From positions 1-7,588 of the forward strand of contig JBCDBY010000229.1 in assembly GCA_039182715.1 (NCBI GenBank): a stretch of DNA of 7,588 nucleotides, read 5' to 3'. Both the position numbers and the translations under genes were made by a program. Origin of the DNA: JBCDBY01 sp039182715 (GTDB lineage Bacteria; Planctomycetota; PLA2). Numbering within the stretch: position 1 is the stretch's first letter; each line of letters opens with the position of its first letter. The notes beneath the pieces were generated by a model. That model was not told where the DNA came from. It worked only from the letters and a program-made list of their open reading frames with translations, and searched no databases. This document shows, one piece after another, positions 1-5,498 of this stretch.

Positions 1-28
1 AACGTCGAACGTCGAACGTCAAACGTGA
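1..28. repeat. Tandem 7-bp repeat, four copies at the window edge
   Basis: Four head-to-tail heptamers are visible: AACGTCG (1-7), AACGTCG (8-14), AACGTCA (15-21) and AACGTGA (22-28). The array decays toward the right and may continue beyond the left edge. It lies directly against the hairpin at 35-60 and codes for nothing convincing. The function is unknown; it may be simple intergenic repeat expansion. Confidence 0.75.
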
Positions 29-60
29 AAAGAAGAGGGCCAACCTTTCGGTTGGCCCTC
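28..60 (-). terminator. Hairpin with T-tract, intrinsic-terminator-like on the minus strand
   Basis: A perfect 11-bp inverted repeat (35-45 against 50-60) encloses a 4-base loop. Read on the minus strand, the stem is followed at once by TTCTTTT (28-34), the layout of a Rho-independent terminator. On the plus strand the stem is followed by GTGGCAGG, with no T-run, so the signal points leftward. No minus-strand gene is recognisable just to its right. It may therefore end an unrecognised RNA, block antisense transcription, or act as an imperfect terminator for a plus-strand gene outside the window. Confidence 0.6.
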
Positions 61-367
61 GTGGCAGGCGGTGTTGTGGTCTGCGTTCCGCTTTGGCTTG
101 CCAGGGGGGTACGCCTTGGCGGGCGCCGACCTCTTGGATCGCGCTTACGGGTTTTGGGGAGACAGACAATCGTTCGCGCGTTTTCCCAAGTGCCCTTTCA
201 TCACCGTGCATGCCTGCATGCGAGGGGTTGCGCAGATCACGGGCCAACGACGCATGAATGGGATCCGGATGGGCGGGAAAGCCGCCCGGCATCGGTCTCG
301 ATTCGGGAATCTGGCCTTCCGCGCCCCCACGGGCCCTTCGGGTATCGTTGGATTGAGTCGACGAACG
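61..367. other. Non-coding stretch with several possible RNA stems
   Basis: About 300 bases without a convincing gene. An open frame crosses it but translates to sequence with no recognisable domain and lacks the strong third-position G/C bias of the neighbours. Possible stems are 62-69 with 96-103 (8 bp, one G-U), 133-137 with 186-190 continued by 140-144 with 176-180, and 271-276 with 282-287 (GGGCGG/CCGCCC around GAAAG). The last has flanking complementarity (268-271 with 290-293). Two TGCATGC copies sit at 207-213 and 215-221, and GATTC/GAATC at 300-311. I could not match the conserved cores of RNase P RNA, tmRNA, SRP RNA or common riboswitches. It could be the 5' leader and promoter region of the gene at 368, or a small RNA on the minus strand ending at the hairpin at 28-60. 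Confidence 0.4.
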
Positions 368-856
368 ATGCGCCTGCCCCGGATTTTCCGTGAGCCCCCG
401 TCCCTCTTCCTGAACAGCTGGACGACGCTGATCGTCGGCGGGACGATTCTTCTGCTGCTCACGCTCTTTATCGCCTCCTACCCGGTCCGGACCTATCCCA
501 TCGAACTCGGCGAGCTTCCCGTCCTGGATCGCATGGCGTCCGACGCCGACGCGGTGCGTGTCGATCTCTCGCCCGGCGGGCGCGTCTACCTGCCGCATCG
601 CGATCTGCGCATCGACGAACTGGACGGCGTCTTCGATCGCGCCATCCTCTATCGCGTCCACGTGACGGCGACCACCCCCTGGATCGTCCTGCGCACGCTC
701 CTCGTCGCGATGCGCGACCAGAGCGTGCCGTTCGTCGAGTTCGCCGTGCGCACATCGGACGGCAAGCCGGGCGCCGCGCGCTTCGATTTCGACGCTCCGC
801 TGCCTCCACTCGACGTGCACGCAAGCGTGCAGGACTTCCTCGATGCCATGCGGTAA
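368..856 (+). CDS. ExbD/TolR-like single-pass membrane protein
   Basis: A 162-residue protein with a short N-terminal tail, one hydrophobic segment at about 18-38 (LIVGGTILLLLTLFIASYPV) and a soluble domain beyond. The soluble part resembles the periplasmic ExbD/TolR domain: a strand with a glycine turn (VRVDLSPGGRVYLPHRDL, 63-80), a helix-forming stretch, then a strand and an amphipathic helix (about 93-127) leading into VEFAVRT. In the family, such proteins partner an ExbB/TolQ proton channel to energise outer-membrane transport or envelope upkeep. The membrane segment lacks the aspartate that ExbD/TolR use for proton coupling, and no exbB/tolQ gene is in view, so motor function is doubtful. 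The ATG at 368 was chosen because it gives the expected short cytoplasmic tail; the upstream extension looks non-coding. No clear Shine-Dalgarno is seen. The radical SAM gene starts nine bases after the stop, suggesting co-transcription. The family call is from fold pattern only. Confidence 0.6.
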   Translation: MRLPRIFREPPSLFLNSWTTLIVGGTILLLLTLFIASYPVRTYPIELGELPVLDRMASDADAVRVDLSPGGRVYLPHRDLRIDELDGVFDRAILYRVHVTATTPWIVLRTLLVAMRDQSVPFVEFAVRTSDGKPGAARFDFDAPLPPLDVHASVQDFLDAMR

Positions 857-865
857 CGTGCCTCC

Positions 866-2233
866 ATGAAGCGTTCGTGGCGCGAGCTTTGGCACGCCTT
901 CCGCGCACCGCGACTGGAGGAGGAGCGCACGGCAGCTGAACGCGTCTGGCCGACGCTTCCCGACGCGGTCCGCACCGACGATCAGACGGTGGGTCGCGCG
1001 TCGGCCGGTTGCGCCGCGACCTACGGCGTCATGGAGCGCTGCGACTTCGGCTGTACCGCCTGCTACCTCGCGCGTGGTTCCAACGCCGCCAAACCGCAGC
1101 CGTTCGAGACGACGAAGGCGCAGCTCGACGCCATTCGCGCGCACCTCGGCCCGGGCGGCAACGTGCAGATCACCGCGGGCGAAGTCACGCTGCTGCCGGT
1201 CGAGGAGCTGCGCCGCATCGTCGCCTACGCGCACTCCATCGGCCTCTCCCCCATGGTCATGTCCCACGGACAGCGGTTCCTGCGCGAACCGGACTACCTG
1301 GAAGACCTCGTCGCGCGCGGCGGCCTCGATCGCGTCGGAATCCACATCGATACGACGCAGCGCGGCCGCGACGGCGGCGACCCGCAGTGCGAAGCGGAGC
1401 TCGACCCCGTGCGCGACGCGGCGGCGCAGCTCCTCCGCGACACGCGGGAACGGACGGGGAGGCGCCTGTTCGGCGCGCACCTGGTCACGCTGAACCGCGA
1501 CAACCAGGACGACGCCGAACACATCGTGCGCTGGGCGGTCGAGAACGCGGACGCGTTTCGCATGGTGAGCTTTCAGCCGGTCGCGGAAGTCGGGCGCACG
1601 CGCGATCGCAGTCCGAAGAACCGGCGCGACGCGATCTGGTCCTCGATCGAGAAGGGACTCGGGCGGAAGGCCAACGACCATCCGTGGCTCTTCGGACACC
1701 CGCAGTGCAACCAGTTCGCGTTCTTCCTCGTCGTGCGCAACGGCGAGCGCCGCGACCTGGTCGAGATCGTCCGGCGTGGTTCGCGCTTCGACGCCTGGTT
1801 CTTCCGCCGCATCCTGCACGGCGGCTTTGCCGGCTATACGGCCGACGCGATGCCGCGCAGCGAGGCGAACGCGCGATTCCTCGGCCGCTTCCTGCGCCAT
1901 CCGCAGTACTGGGCGACCCTGCCGCTCTTCCTGCTGGTGCGCGCCGCCACCGACTGGCGCGTCACGCTGCGCAGCCTCGGTTCGCTGCTGCGCCTGCGCC
2001 GGCCGCGCATCCACTCCTTCTCCGTCGTCGTCCACCACTTCATGGACGCGGCCGAACTCGAGACCGACGAGGCGAGGGAGAGGCTCGAGGCGTGCGTCTT
2101 CCGCCTGCCGGTCGACGGGGAGATGGTCCCGATGTGCAGCTTCAACGGAACCGATCAGCGCGCCGCGCATCTCAAGACGCTGGTTCCCCAACCGGAGCCG
2201 GAGCCCGAAACATGCGCGCCCTCCTCCTCCTGA
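866..2233 (+). CDS. Radical SAM enzyme, tetraether-lipid-synthase-like group
   Basis: A 455-residue radical SAM protein. Cys59, Cys63 and Cys66 form the CxxxCxxC motif (CDFGCTAC) that binds the [4Fe-4S] cluster cleaving S-adenosylmethionine. ITAGEVTLLP (102-111) matches the SAM-binding GGE region. VTLNRDNQDD...VRWAVEN...VSFQPVAEVGRT (207-245) and the C-terminal HHFMDA...CVFRLPVDGEMVPMCSFN (390-427) resemble the radical SAM group around archaeal tetraether lipid synthase (Tes), where a terminal DG-(I/M)-(I/V)-P-x-C-x-x-N motif and extra cysteines are typical. Candidate extra cluster ligands are Cys175, Cys281, Cys410 and Cys424. Substrate is unknown; acting on a lipid or other hydrophobic chain is inference. 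There is no signal peptide, so it should be cytoplasmic or peripheral. It sits between an ExbD-like gene (9-base gap) and a lipoprotein gene whose start lies inside its 3' end. The acidic, proline-rich PEPEPE tail comes from the repeated GGAGCC that also supplies the next gene's ribosome site. No Shine-Dalgarno precedes its own ATG. Confidence 0.88.
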   Translation: MKRSWRELWHAFRAPRLEEERTAAERVWPTLPDAVRTDDQTVGRASAGCAATYGVMERCDFGCTACYLARGSNAAKPQPFETTKAQLDAIRAHLGPGGNVQITAGEVTLLPVEELRRIVAYAHSIGLSPMVMSHGQRFLREPDYLEDLVARGGLDRVGIHIDTTQRGRDGGDPQCEAELDPVRDAAAQLLRDTRERTGRRLFGAHLVTLNRDNQDDAEHIVRWAVENADAFRMVSFQPVAEVGRTRDRSPKNRRDAIWSSIEKGLGRKANDHPWLFGHPQCNQFAFFLVVRNGERRDLVEIVRRGSRFDAWFFRRILHGGFAGYTADAMPRSEANARFLGRFLRHPQYWATLPLFLLVRAATDWRVTLRSLGSLLRLRRPRIHSFSVVVHHFMDAAELETDEARERLEACVFRLPVDGEMVPMCSFNGTDQRAAHLKTLVPQPEPEPETCAPSSS

Positions 2234-2958
2234 TCCTGCTCATCGGCTGCGGCACCACCGTCGGTGTCGAGCGTGACCCCAGCCTATTCGCATCCCTTCG
2301 AACGTTCCCGCTCGACGACCTCGCCGAAGTGCAGTCGAACTTCGTCGACGGCAACGGCCGCGTCGACTACGGCGCGCTGCAGGCCAACCGCGAGCCGCTC
2401 GACGACTACATCGGCCTGATCGGGCTGGTCGGCCCCTCGACGCGGCCCGAGCTCTTCCCGACCAAGCAGCACGAGCTCGCCTACTGGATCAACGCCTACA
2501 ACGCGATCGTGCTGCACCAGGTGCTGCTGCGCCCGCCGCCGAGCAGCGTCGGCGACCGCAAGGTCACCTTCTTCTACTCGACGAAGTACCGCGTCGACGG
2601 GCGCCGCATGAGCCTCTGGACGATGGAGAACGACGTCATCCGGGCGTTCGGGGACGCGCGCATCCACTTCGCGATCAACTGCGCCAGCATCGGGTGCCCG
2701 CAGCTGCCGCAGGAGCCGTTCTACCCGGAGCGGCTGGAGCAGCAGCTGGAGCGGGAGACGAAGAAGTTTCTCGGGGACGAGTCGAAGGTGCGGGTCGCGG
2801 GCAAGACGCTCCACCTGAGCAAGATCTTCGACTGGTTCGAGGAGGACTTCGAGCCGGGGCCGGCGGCCTGGATTCGGGCGTACCGGCCGGAGGTGCCCGA
2901 GGACGCGGAGGTCAAGTGGATCGAGTACGACTGGGGGTTGAACGAGCAGGGGCGGTAG
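2212..2958 (+). CDS. DUF547-domain lipoprotein
   Basis: A 248-residue protein with a lipoprotein signal: MR, a leucine-rich core, and the lipobox LIGC with lipidated Cys13. The mature part is a DUF547 domain, shown by its hallmark blocks AYWINAYNA (90-98), IHFAINCASIGCP (151-163), LSKIFDWFEEDF (202-213) and the terminal YDWGLN (239-244). DUF547 proteins are widespread in bacteria and plants; their biochemical role is not established, though the conserved Asn-Cys-Ala-Ser and Cys-Pro block suggests an active or binding site. The ATG at 2212 lies inside the radical SAM gene (22-base overlap) and has GGAG at 2200-2203, eight bases upstream, which decides this start. The same frame stays open far upstream, but that part is a shadow of the radical SAM gene. 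Expected location is a membrane leaflet facing the periplasm. The overlap implies co-expression with the radical SAM enzyme. Confidence 0.92.
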   Translation: MRALLLLILLIGCGTTVGVERDPSLFASLRTFPLDDLAEVQSNFVDGNGRVDYGALQANREPLDDYIGLIGLVGPSTRPELFPTKQHELAYWINAYNAIVLHQVLLRPPPSSVGDRKVTFFYSTKYRVDGRRMSLWTMENDVIRAFGDARIHFAINCASIGCPQLPQEPFYPERLEQQLERETKKFLGDESKVRVAGKTLHLSKIFDWFEEDFEPGPAAWIRAYRPEVPEDAEVKWIEYDWGLNEQGR

Positions 2959-2970
2959 AGGTCCTAAGCC

Positions 2971-2986
2971 GGAGTCCCCAGACTCC
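2971..2986 (+). terminator. Small hairpin after the DUF547 gene, weak terminator candidate
   Basis: GGAGTC (2971-2976), loop CCCA, GACTCC (2981-2986) form a 6-bp stem starting 12 bases after the DUF547 stop codon. No T-run follows, so it is not a classical intrinsic terminator. It may protect the transcript 3' end or mean nothing. Confidence 0.25.
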
Positions 2987-3002
2987 CGCTACGTTCGATG
3001 GC

Positions 3003-3037
3003 GCGCGGAAGCGCGGAGGCTACGCGGAGGGCGCGGA
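3003..3037. repeat. Degenerate GCGCGGA direct repeats
   Basis: Four near-copies of (GC)GCGGA lie at 3003-3009, 3011-3017, 3023-3028 and 3031-3037, inside a purine-rich tract that continues to about 3055. They sit in the intergenic space between the DUF547 gene and the tRNA-Lys unit and encode nothing recognisable. I see no target-site duplication or transposon ends; the function is unknown. Confidence 0.5.
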
Positions 3038-3104
3038 GAGATTCGAAGGAGACCGCGAACCAGAATGCGTGCCAGATACCGGGGGAGCAACGGGACGCTC
3101 GCTG

Positions 3105-3130
3105 CCCCCGGCTCCCGGCCCCCAGCCCCC
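3105..3130 (-). other. G-quadruplex-type motif beyond the tRNA terminator
   Basis: On the plus strand four C-runs (3105-3109, 3114-3116, 3119-3123, 3126-3130) are separated by 4, 2 and 2 bases. Read on the minus strand this is G5-N2-G5-N2-G3-N4-G5, fitting the standard quadruplex pattern. It begins three bases past the T-tract of the tRNA-Lys terminator, so polymerase leaving that terminator meets it at once. On the plus strand 3079-3088 and 3101-3111 can also pair (CCGGGGGAGC with GCTGCCCCCGG, one bulged G). Confidence 0.5.
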
Positions 3131-3133
3131 GGC

Positions 3134-3166
3134 AAAAAAAAGCCGCACCCGGAGAGTGCGGCCTTT
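3134..3166 (-). terminator. Intrinsic terminator of tRNA-Lys
   Basis: On the minus strand, GCCGCAC (3156-3162), a 7-base loop and GTGCGGC (3142-3148) form a perfect stem, followed by eight T residues (plus-strand A at 3134-3141). The stem begins only seven bases past the encoded CCA end of the tRNA. This is a textbook Rho-independent terminator for a single-gene tRNA transcript. Confidence 0.92.
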
Positions 3167-3168
3167 GG

Positions 3169-3244
3169 TGGTACCCCCCGCAGGACTCGAACCTGCAACC
3201 AACAGATTAAGAATCTGCTGCTCTACCGATTGAGCTAGGGAGGC
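3169..3244 (-). tRNA. tRNA-Lys (anticodon CUU)
   Basis: On the minus strand the sequence folds into a full cloverleaf. The acceptor strand is GCCTCCC, followed by U8-A9, a D-arm GCTC/GAGC, anticodon stem GCAGA/TCTGT with loop TTCTTAA (anticodon CTT), a 5-base variable loop TGGTT, a T-arm GCAGG/CCTGC with loop TTCGAGT, and acceptor GGGGGGT with discriminator A. The 3' CCA is encoded at 3169-3171. The CUU anticodon reads AAG lysine codons, which dominate in this GC-rich genome. The acceptor stem is odd: its outermost pair is G1-U72 and it has a second wobble, U4-G69. It has its own promoter and terminator and is transcribed divergently from the PolX operon. Confidence 0.95.
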
Positions 3245-3260
3245 TCAGTAGAAGAGAGGT

Positions 3261-3288
3261 ATTAAAGCGGGCTGTACGGCGGTGTCAA
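3261..3288 (-). promoter_or_regulatory. Sigma70-type promoter of tRNA-Lys
   Basis: On the minus strand a perfect -35 TTGACA (plus 3283-3288) is followed by a 16-base spacer and the -10 TTTAAT (plus 3261-3266, five of six to consensus). Expected initiation is near 3254, about ten bases before the mature tRNA 5' end. It lies in the 77-base gap shared with the divergent PolX operon, for which I find no equally good promoter. Confidence 0.82.
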
Positions 3289-3310
3289 TCTCTGGCAGGG
3301 GGGCGATACG

Positions 3311-3334
3311 ATGCCGCGTCGATGGCCGGCCTGA
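3311..3334 (+). other. Possible 7-codon leader ORF overlapping the polX start
   Basis: An ATG at 3311 opens a 7-codon frame (MPRRWPA) ending in TGA at 3332-3334, past the polX ATG at 3322. AGGGGGG at 3297-3303 stands seven bases before this ATG, good ribosome-site spacing, but 18 bases before the polX ATG, which is too far. Either the leader ORF is translated and passes ribosomes to polX, or the match is chance in GC-rich DNA. Confidence 0.25.
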
Positions 3335-4866
3335 ACAACAAGGATATCGCGCGGGTTTTTCGCGAGATCGAGATCCTGATGGGCGTGCTCGGTGACGACG
3401 CGCGCCGAGCCATGAACTACGGGCGCACGTCGCGGCTGCTCGAGGGGCTCGACCAGTCGGTCGCCGACCTCGCTGCCGCGGGCAAGCTCACCGACGTCAA
3501 GGGCATCGGCCCCGCCATCCAGCAGGCGGTCGGCGAGATTCTCGACACCGGCACCTGCACGCTGCGCGACGAGCTCGCCGCCCGCCTCGAGCCCGGCGTG
3601 CTGGACATCCTGCGCGTCCCCGGCCTCGGTCCCAAGAAGGTGAACGTCGTTGTGAACGAGCTGGGCGTCACGTCGCTCCAGGAGCTCGAGACCGCCGCCG
3701 TCGACGGCCGGCTCGCGCAGGTCAAGGGCTTCGGCGCCAAGTCCGCCCAGAAGGTGCTCGAAGGCATCGCCTTCCTGCGCAAGACGATGGGCCTCGTCCG
3801 CATCGACAGGGCCTACGAGATCGCCGCGGCGCTCGAACTCGACCGGTACGAAGTCGCGGGCGAGGCGCGGCGCGGCGTGCCCATCTCCGAGACGGTCGTG
3901 GTCGTCGCCGTGGGCGAGCCGGCGCTCCACGAGGAGCCCGGACTGCGCGTGCGCACCGTCGCGGAGTCCGACTTCGCGCGCGCGCTGTTCGAGGAGACCG
4001 GCCCGGCCGAACACGTCGCCTCCGTCCTCGCGCGCGAGGGCACCGACGGAAGCGAGGAGGAGATCTACGCCTCCCGCGGCCTGCACTTCATCCCGCCCGA
4101 GCGACGGCACGTGCTCGACGGCACGACCGAACCCGGCCCGCTTGTGACGGTCGACGATCTGAAAGGCATGGTGCACACCCACACCACCTGGTCGGACGGC
4201 ACGCTCGACATCGCCGGCATGGCCGACGCCGCCCACGCGCGCGGCTACGAGTACCTCGTCATCTCCGACCACAGTCGCGCGGCCGCCTACGCGGGCGGGC
4301 TGCCCATCGAGCGGCTGCGCGAACAGGGCGAGGCGATCCGCGCCTTCAACGCGAACGGCCACCCGGTGCGCGTGCTGCACTCCAACGAGGTCGACATCCT
4401 GCCCGACGGCACGATGGATTACCCCGACGAGGTGCTGGCCGAGCTCGATCTCGTCATCGCGTCGGTCCACTCCAGCTTCGGCCAGGAACCCGAGGTCGTC
4501 ACCGAGCGCGTGCTGCGCGCCGTGCGCCATCCGCACGTCCACATCATGGGCCACGTGACCGGCCGGCTACTCGGCCGCCGCGACGGATACGCGGTCGACG
4601 TCGACCGGGTGCTCGAAGCGGCCGCCGAGTCCGGCACCTGCGTGGAGCTCAACGCAAGCCCGTGGCGGCTCGATCTCGATCCTTCCTGGCACGCCCGCGC
4701 GGTCGAACTCGGCATCGGCGTGCCGATCGATCCCGACGCACATGCGGCCGAAGGCATGGACGACAACCACTGGGGCGTGCGCGCCGCGCGCCACGGCGGG
4801 CTGCGTCCGGAGGACGTGCCCAACACGCTCGACGGCGACGGCTTCCTGGAGCGGCTGCGGACGTGA
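3322..4866 (+). CDS. polX: PolX-PHP family protein with eroded polymerase site
   Basis: A 514-residue bacterial PolX-type protein; B. subtilis PolX is about 570. Order: an 8-kDa-like N-terminal domain with helix-hairpin-helix VKGIGP (59-64), a second at VPGLGPKK (99-106) and a related VKGFGAKS (134-141), a reduced palm/thumb (about 160-260), IPPE (257-260), then a PHP domain (about 280-514). The PHP metal ligands appear complete: HTH (285-287), D316-H317, E356, H383, H411, D472 and H474. The palm is abnormal. Where active PolX has GS-x-RR...(G/K)DxD, this has GEARRGVPISETVVVV (180-195) without aspartates. The third catalytic aspartate (DLRVV/DFRLV) is Gly207 in GLRV, TGS is TGP, and dozens of palm/thumb residues are missing. 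Known PolX-PHP proteins do gap-filling synthesis plus Mn-dependent 3'-5' exonuclease and AP endonuclease work; here only the nuclease half should remain. The ATG at 3322 matches the family N-terminus. The stop overlaps the nth GTG start. Confidence 0.93.
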   Translation: MAGLNNKDIARVFREIEILMGVLGDDARRAMNYGRTSRLLEGLDQSVADLAAAGKLTDVKGIGPAIQQAVGEILDTGTCTLRDELAARLEPGVLDILRVPGLGPKKVNVVVNELGVTSLQELETAAVDGRLAQVKGFGAKSAQKVLEGIAFLRKTMGLVRIDRAYEIAAALELDRYEVAGEARRGVPISETVVVVAVGEPALHEEPGLRVRTVAESDFARALFEETGPAEHVASVLAREGTDGSEEEIYASRGLHFIPPERRHVLDGTTEPGPLVTVDDLKGMVHTHTTWSDGTLDIAGMADAAHARGYEYLVISDHSRAAAYAGGLPIERLREQGEAIRAFNANGHPVRVLHSNEVDILPDGTMDYPDEVLAELDLVIASVHSSFGQEPEVVTERVLRAVRHPHVHIMGHVTGRLLGRRDGYAVDVDRVLEAAAESGTCVELNASPWRLDLDPSWHARAVELGIGVPIDPDAHAAEGMDDNHWGVRAARHGGLRPEDVPNTLDGDGFLERLRT

Positions 4867-5498
4867 AGGTCGCCGAGAAGAAGGAGTGGGCGCACGAAGT
4901 CGTCGGACGCCTGCGCACGGAGTATCCCGACGCCGAGTGCGCGCTGATCCACAAGAACCCGTACGAGCTGGTCGTCGCCACGGTGCTGAGCGCGCAGTGC
5001 ACCGACGAAATGGTCAACAAGGTCACGCCCGCCCTCTTCCGCCGCTACCCGACGCCGGACAAGCTCGGACGCGCGCGCCAGGAGACGGTCGAGAAACTCA
5101 TCCACTCGACCGGCTTCTATCGCAACAAGGCGAAGAACATTCGCGGCCTCGGCAAGAAGCTCACCGAGGATTTCGACGGCGAGGTGCCGCGCACCATGGA
5201 CGAGCTGCTCTCGCTGCCGGGCGTCGCGCGCAAGACCGCCAACGTGGTGCTGGGCGTCGCCTACGGCATCGCCGAGGGCATCGTCGTCGACACGCACGTC
5301 AAGCGCATCACCAAGCTCCTCGGCCTCACGCGCCAGACCGACCCGGTCAAGGTCGAAAAGGACCTTGTGAAGCTGCTCGCGCAGGACGACTGGATCGACA
5401 TCTCCCACCTACTGATCTGGCACGGCCGCAAGGTCTGCATTGCGCGCCGCCCGCGCTGCGACGCCTGCCTGCTCGCCGACCGCTGCCCCGCCGCATGA
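4863..5498 (+). CDS. nth: Endonuclease III (DNA glycosylase/AP lyase)
   Basis: A 211-residue endonuclease III, the usual length. It removes oxidised pyrimidines from DNA and cleaves the abasic site by beta-elimination in base-excision repair. Visible signatures are the early helix LVVATVLSAQCTDEMVNKVTPALF (37-59), the helix-hairpin-helix LPGVARKTANVVL (118-130) with catalytic Lys124, Asp143 in VVDTHVKRI, and the C-terminal [4Fe-4S] loop C-x6-C-x2-C-x5-C at Cys192, 199, 202 and 208, spaced as in the family. All key residues are present, so it should be active. The GTG at 4863 overlaps the polX stop as GTGA, with GGAG about eleven bases upstream; this start gives the normal N-terminus, while the frame further upstream is a polX shadow. 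The stop overlaps the next gene as ATGA. Coupling to the PHP nuclease fits a shared repair role. Confidence 0.97.
   Translation: MKVAEKKEWAHEVVGRLRTEYPDAECALIHKNPYELVVATVLSAQCTDEMVNKVTPALFRRYPTPDKLGRARQETVEKLIHSTGFYRNKAKNIRGLGKKLTEDFDGEVPRTMDELLSLPGVARKTANVVLGVAYGIAEGIVVDTHVKRITKLLGLTRQTDPVKVEKDLVKLLAQDDWIDISHLLIWHGRKVCIARRPRCDACLLADRCPAA

Noticed and set aside
61..367. RNase P RNA, tmRNA, SRP RNA or a common riboswitch
   Set aside because: None of the conserved cores I looked for (GAAAGTCCGGGC, the tmRNA CCA end, GGAAGCAGC, or vitamin and amino-acid riboswitch boxes) is present on either strand.
25..393. Open frames at 25-393 (+) and 145-462 (-) as genes in the left non-coding stretch
   Set aside because: Both lack domains, ribosome sites and the local codon bias; one runs through the terminator hairpin and the other overlaps the ExbD-like gene.
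1009..2211. Upstream extension of the DUF547 frame, giving a 649-residue protein
   Set aside because: The extension is arginine/proline/alanine-rich shadow of the radical SAM gene; the lipoprotein signal begins exactly at 2212 behind a GGAG site.
2284..2814. 176-codon minus-strand open frame
   Set aside because: It is a low-complexity antisense shadow of the DUF547 gene.
3169..3244. tRNA-Lys as a phage or island attachment site
   Set aside because: No integrase gene and no repeated tRNA 3' fragment appear in the window.
3262..4554. 430-codon open frame on the minus strand
   Set aside because: It lies antisense to polX, crosses the tRNA promoter region, and encodes His/Asp/Val/Gly-rich sequence without a domain. 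It is a by-product of G/C-rich third positions.
4419..5408. 329-codon minus-strand open frame
   Set aside because: It is antisense to the polX 3' end and nth, both of which have clear conserved motifs; its translation has no recognisable fold.
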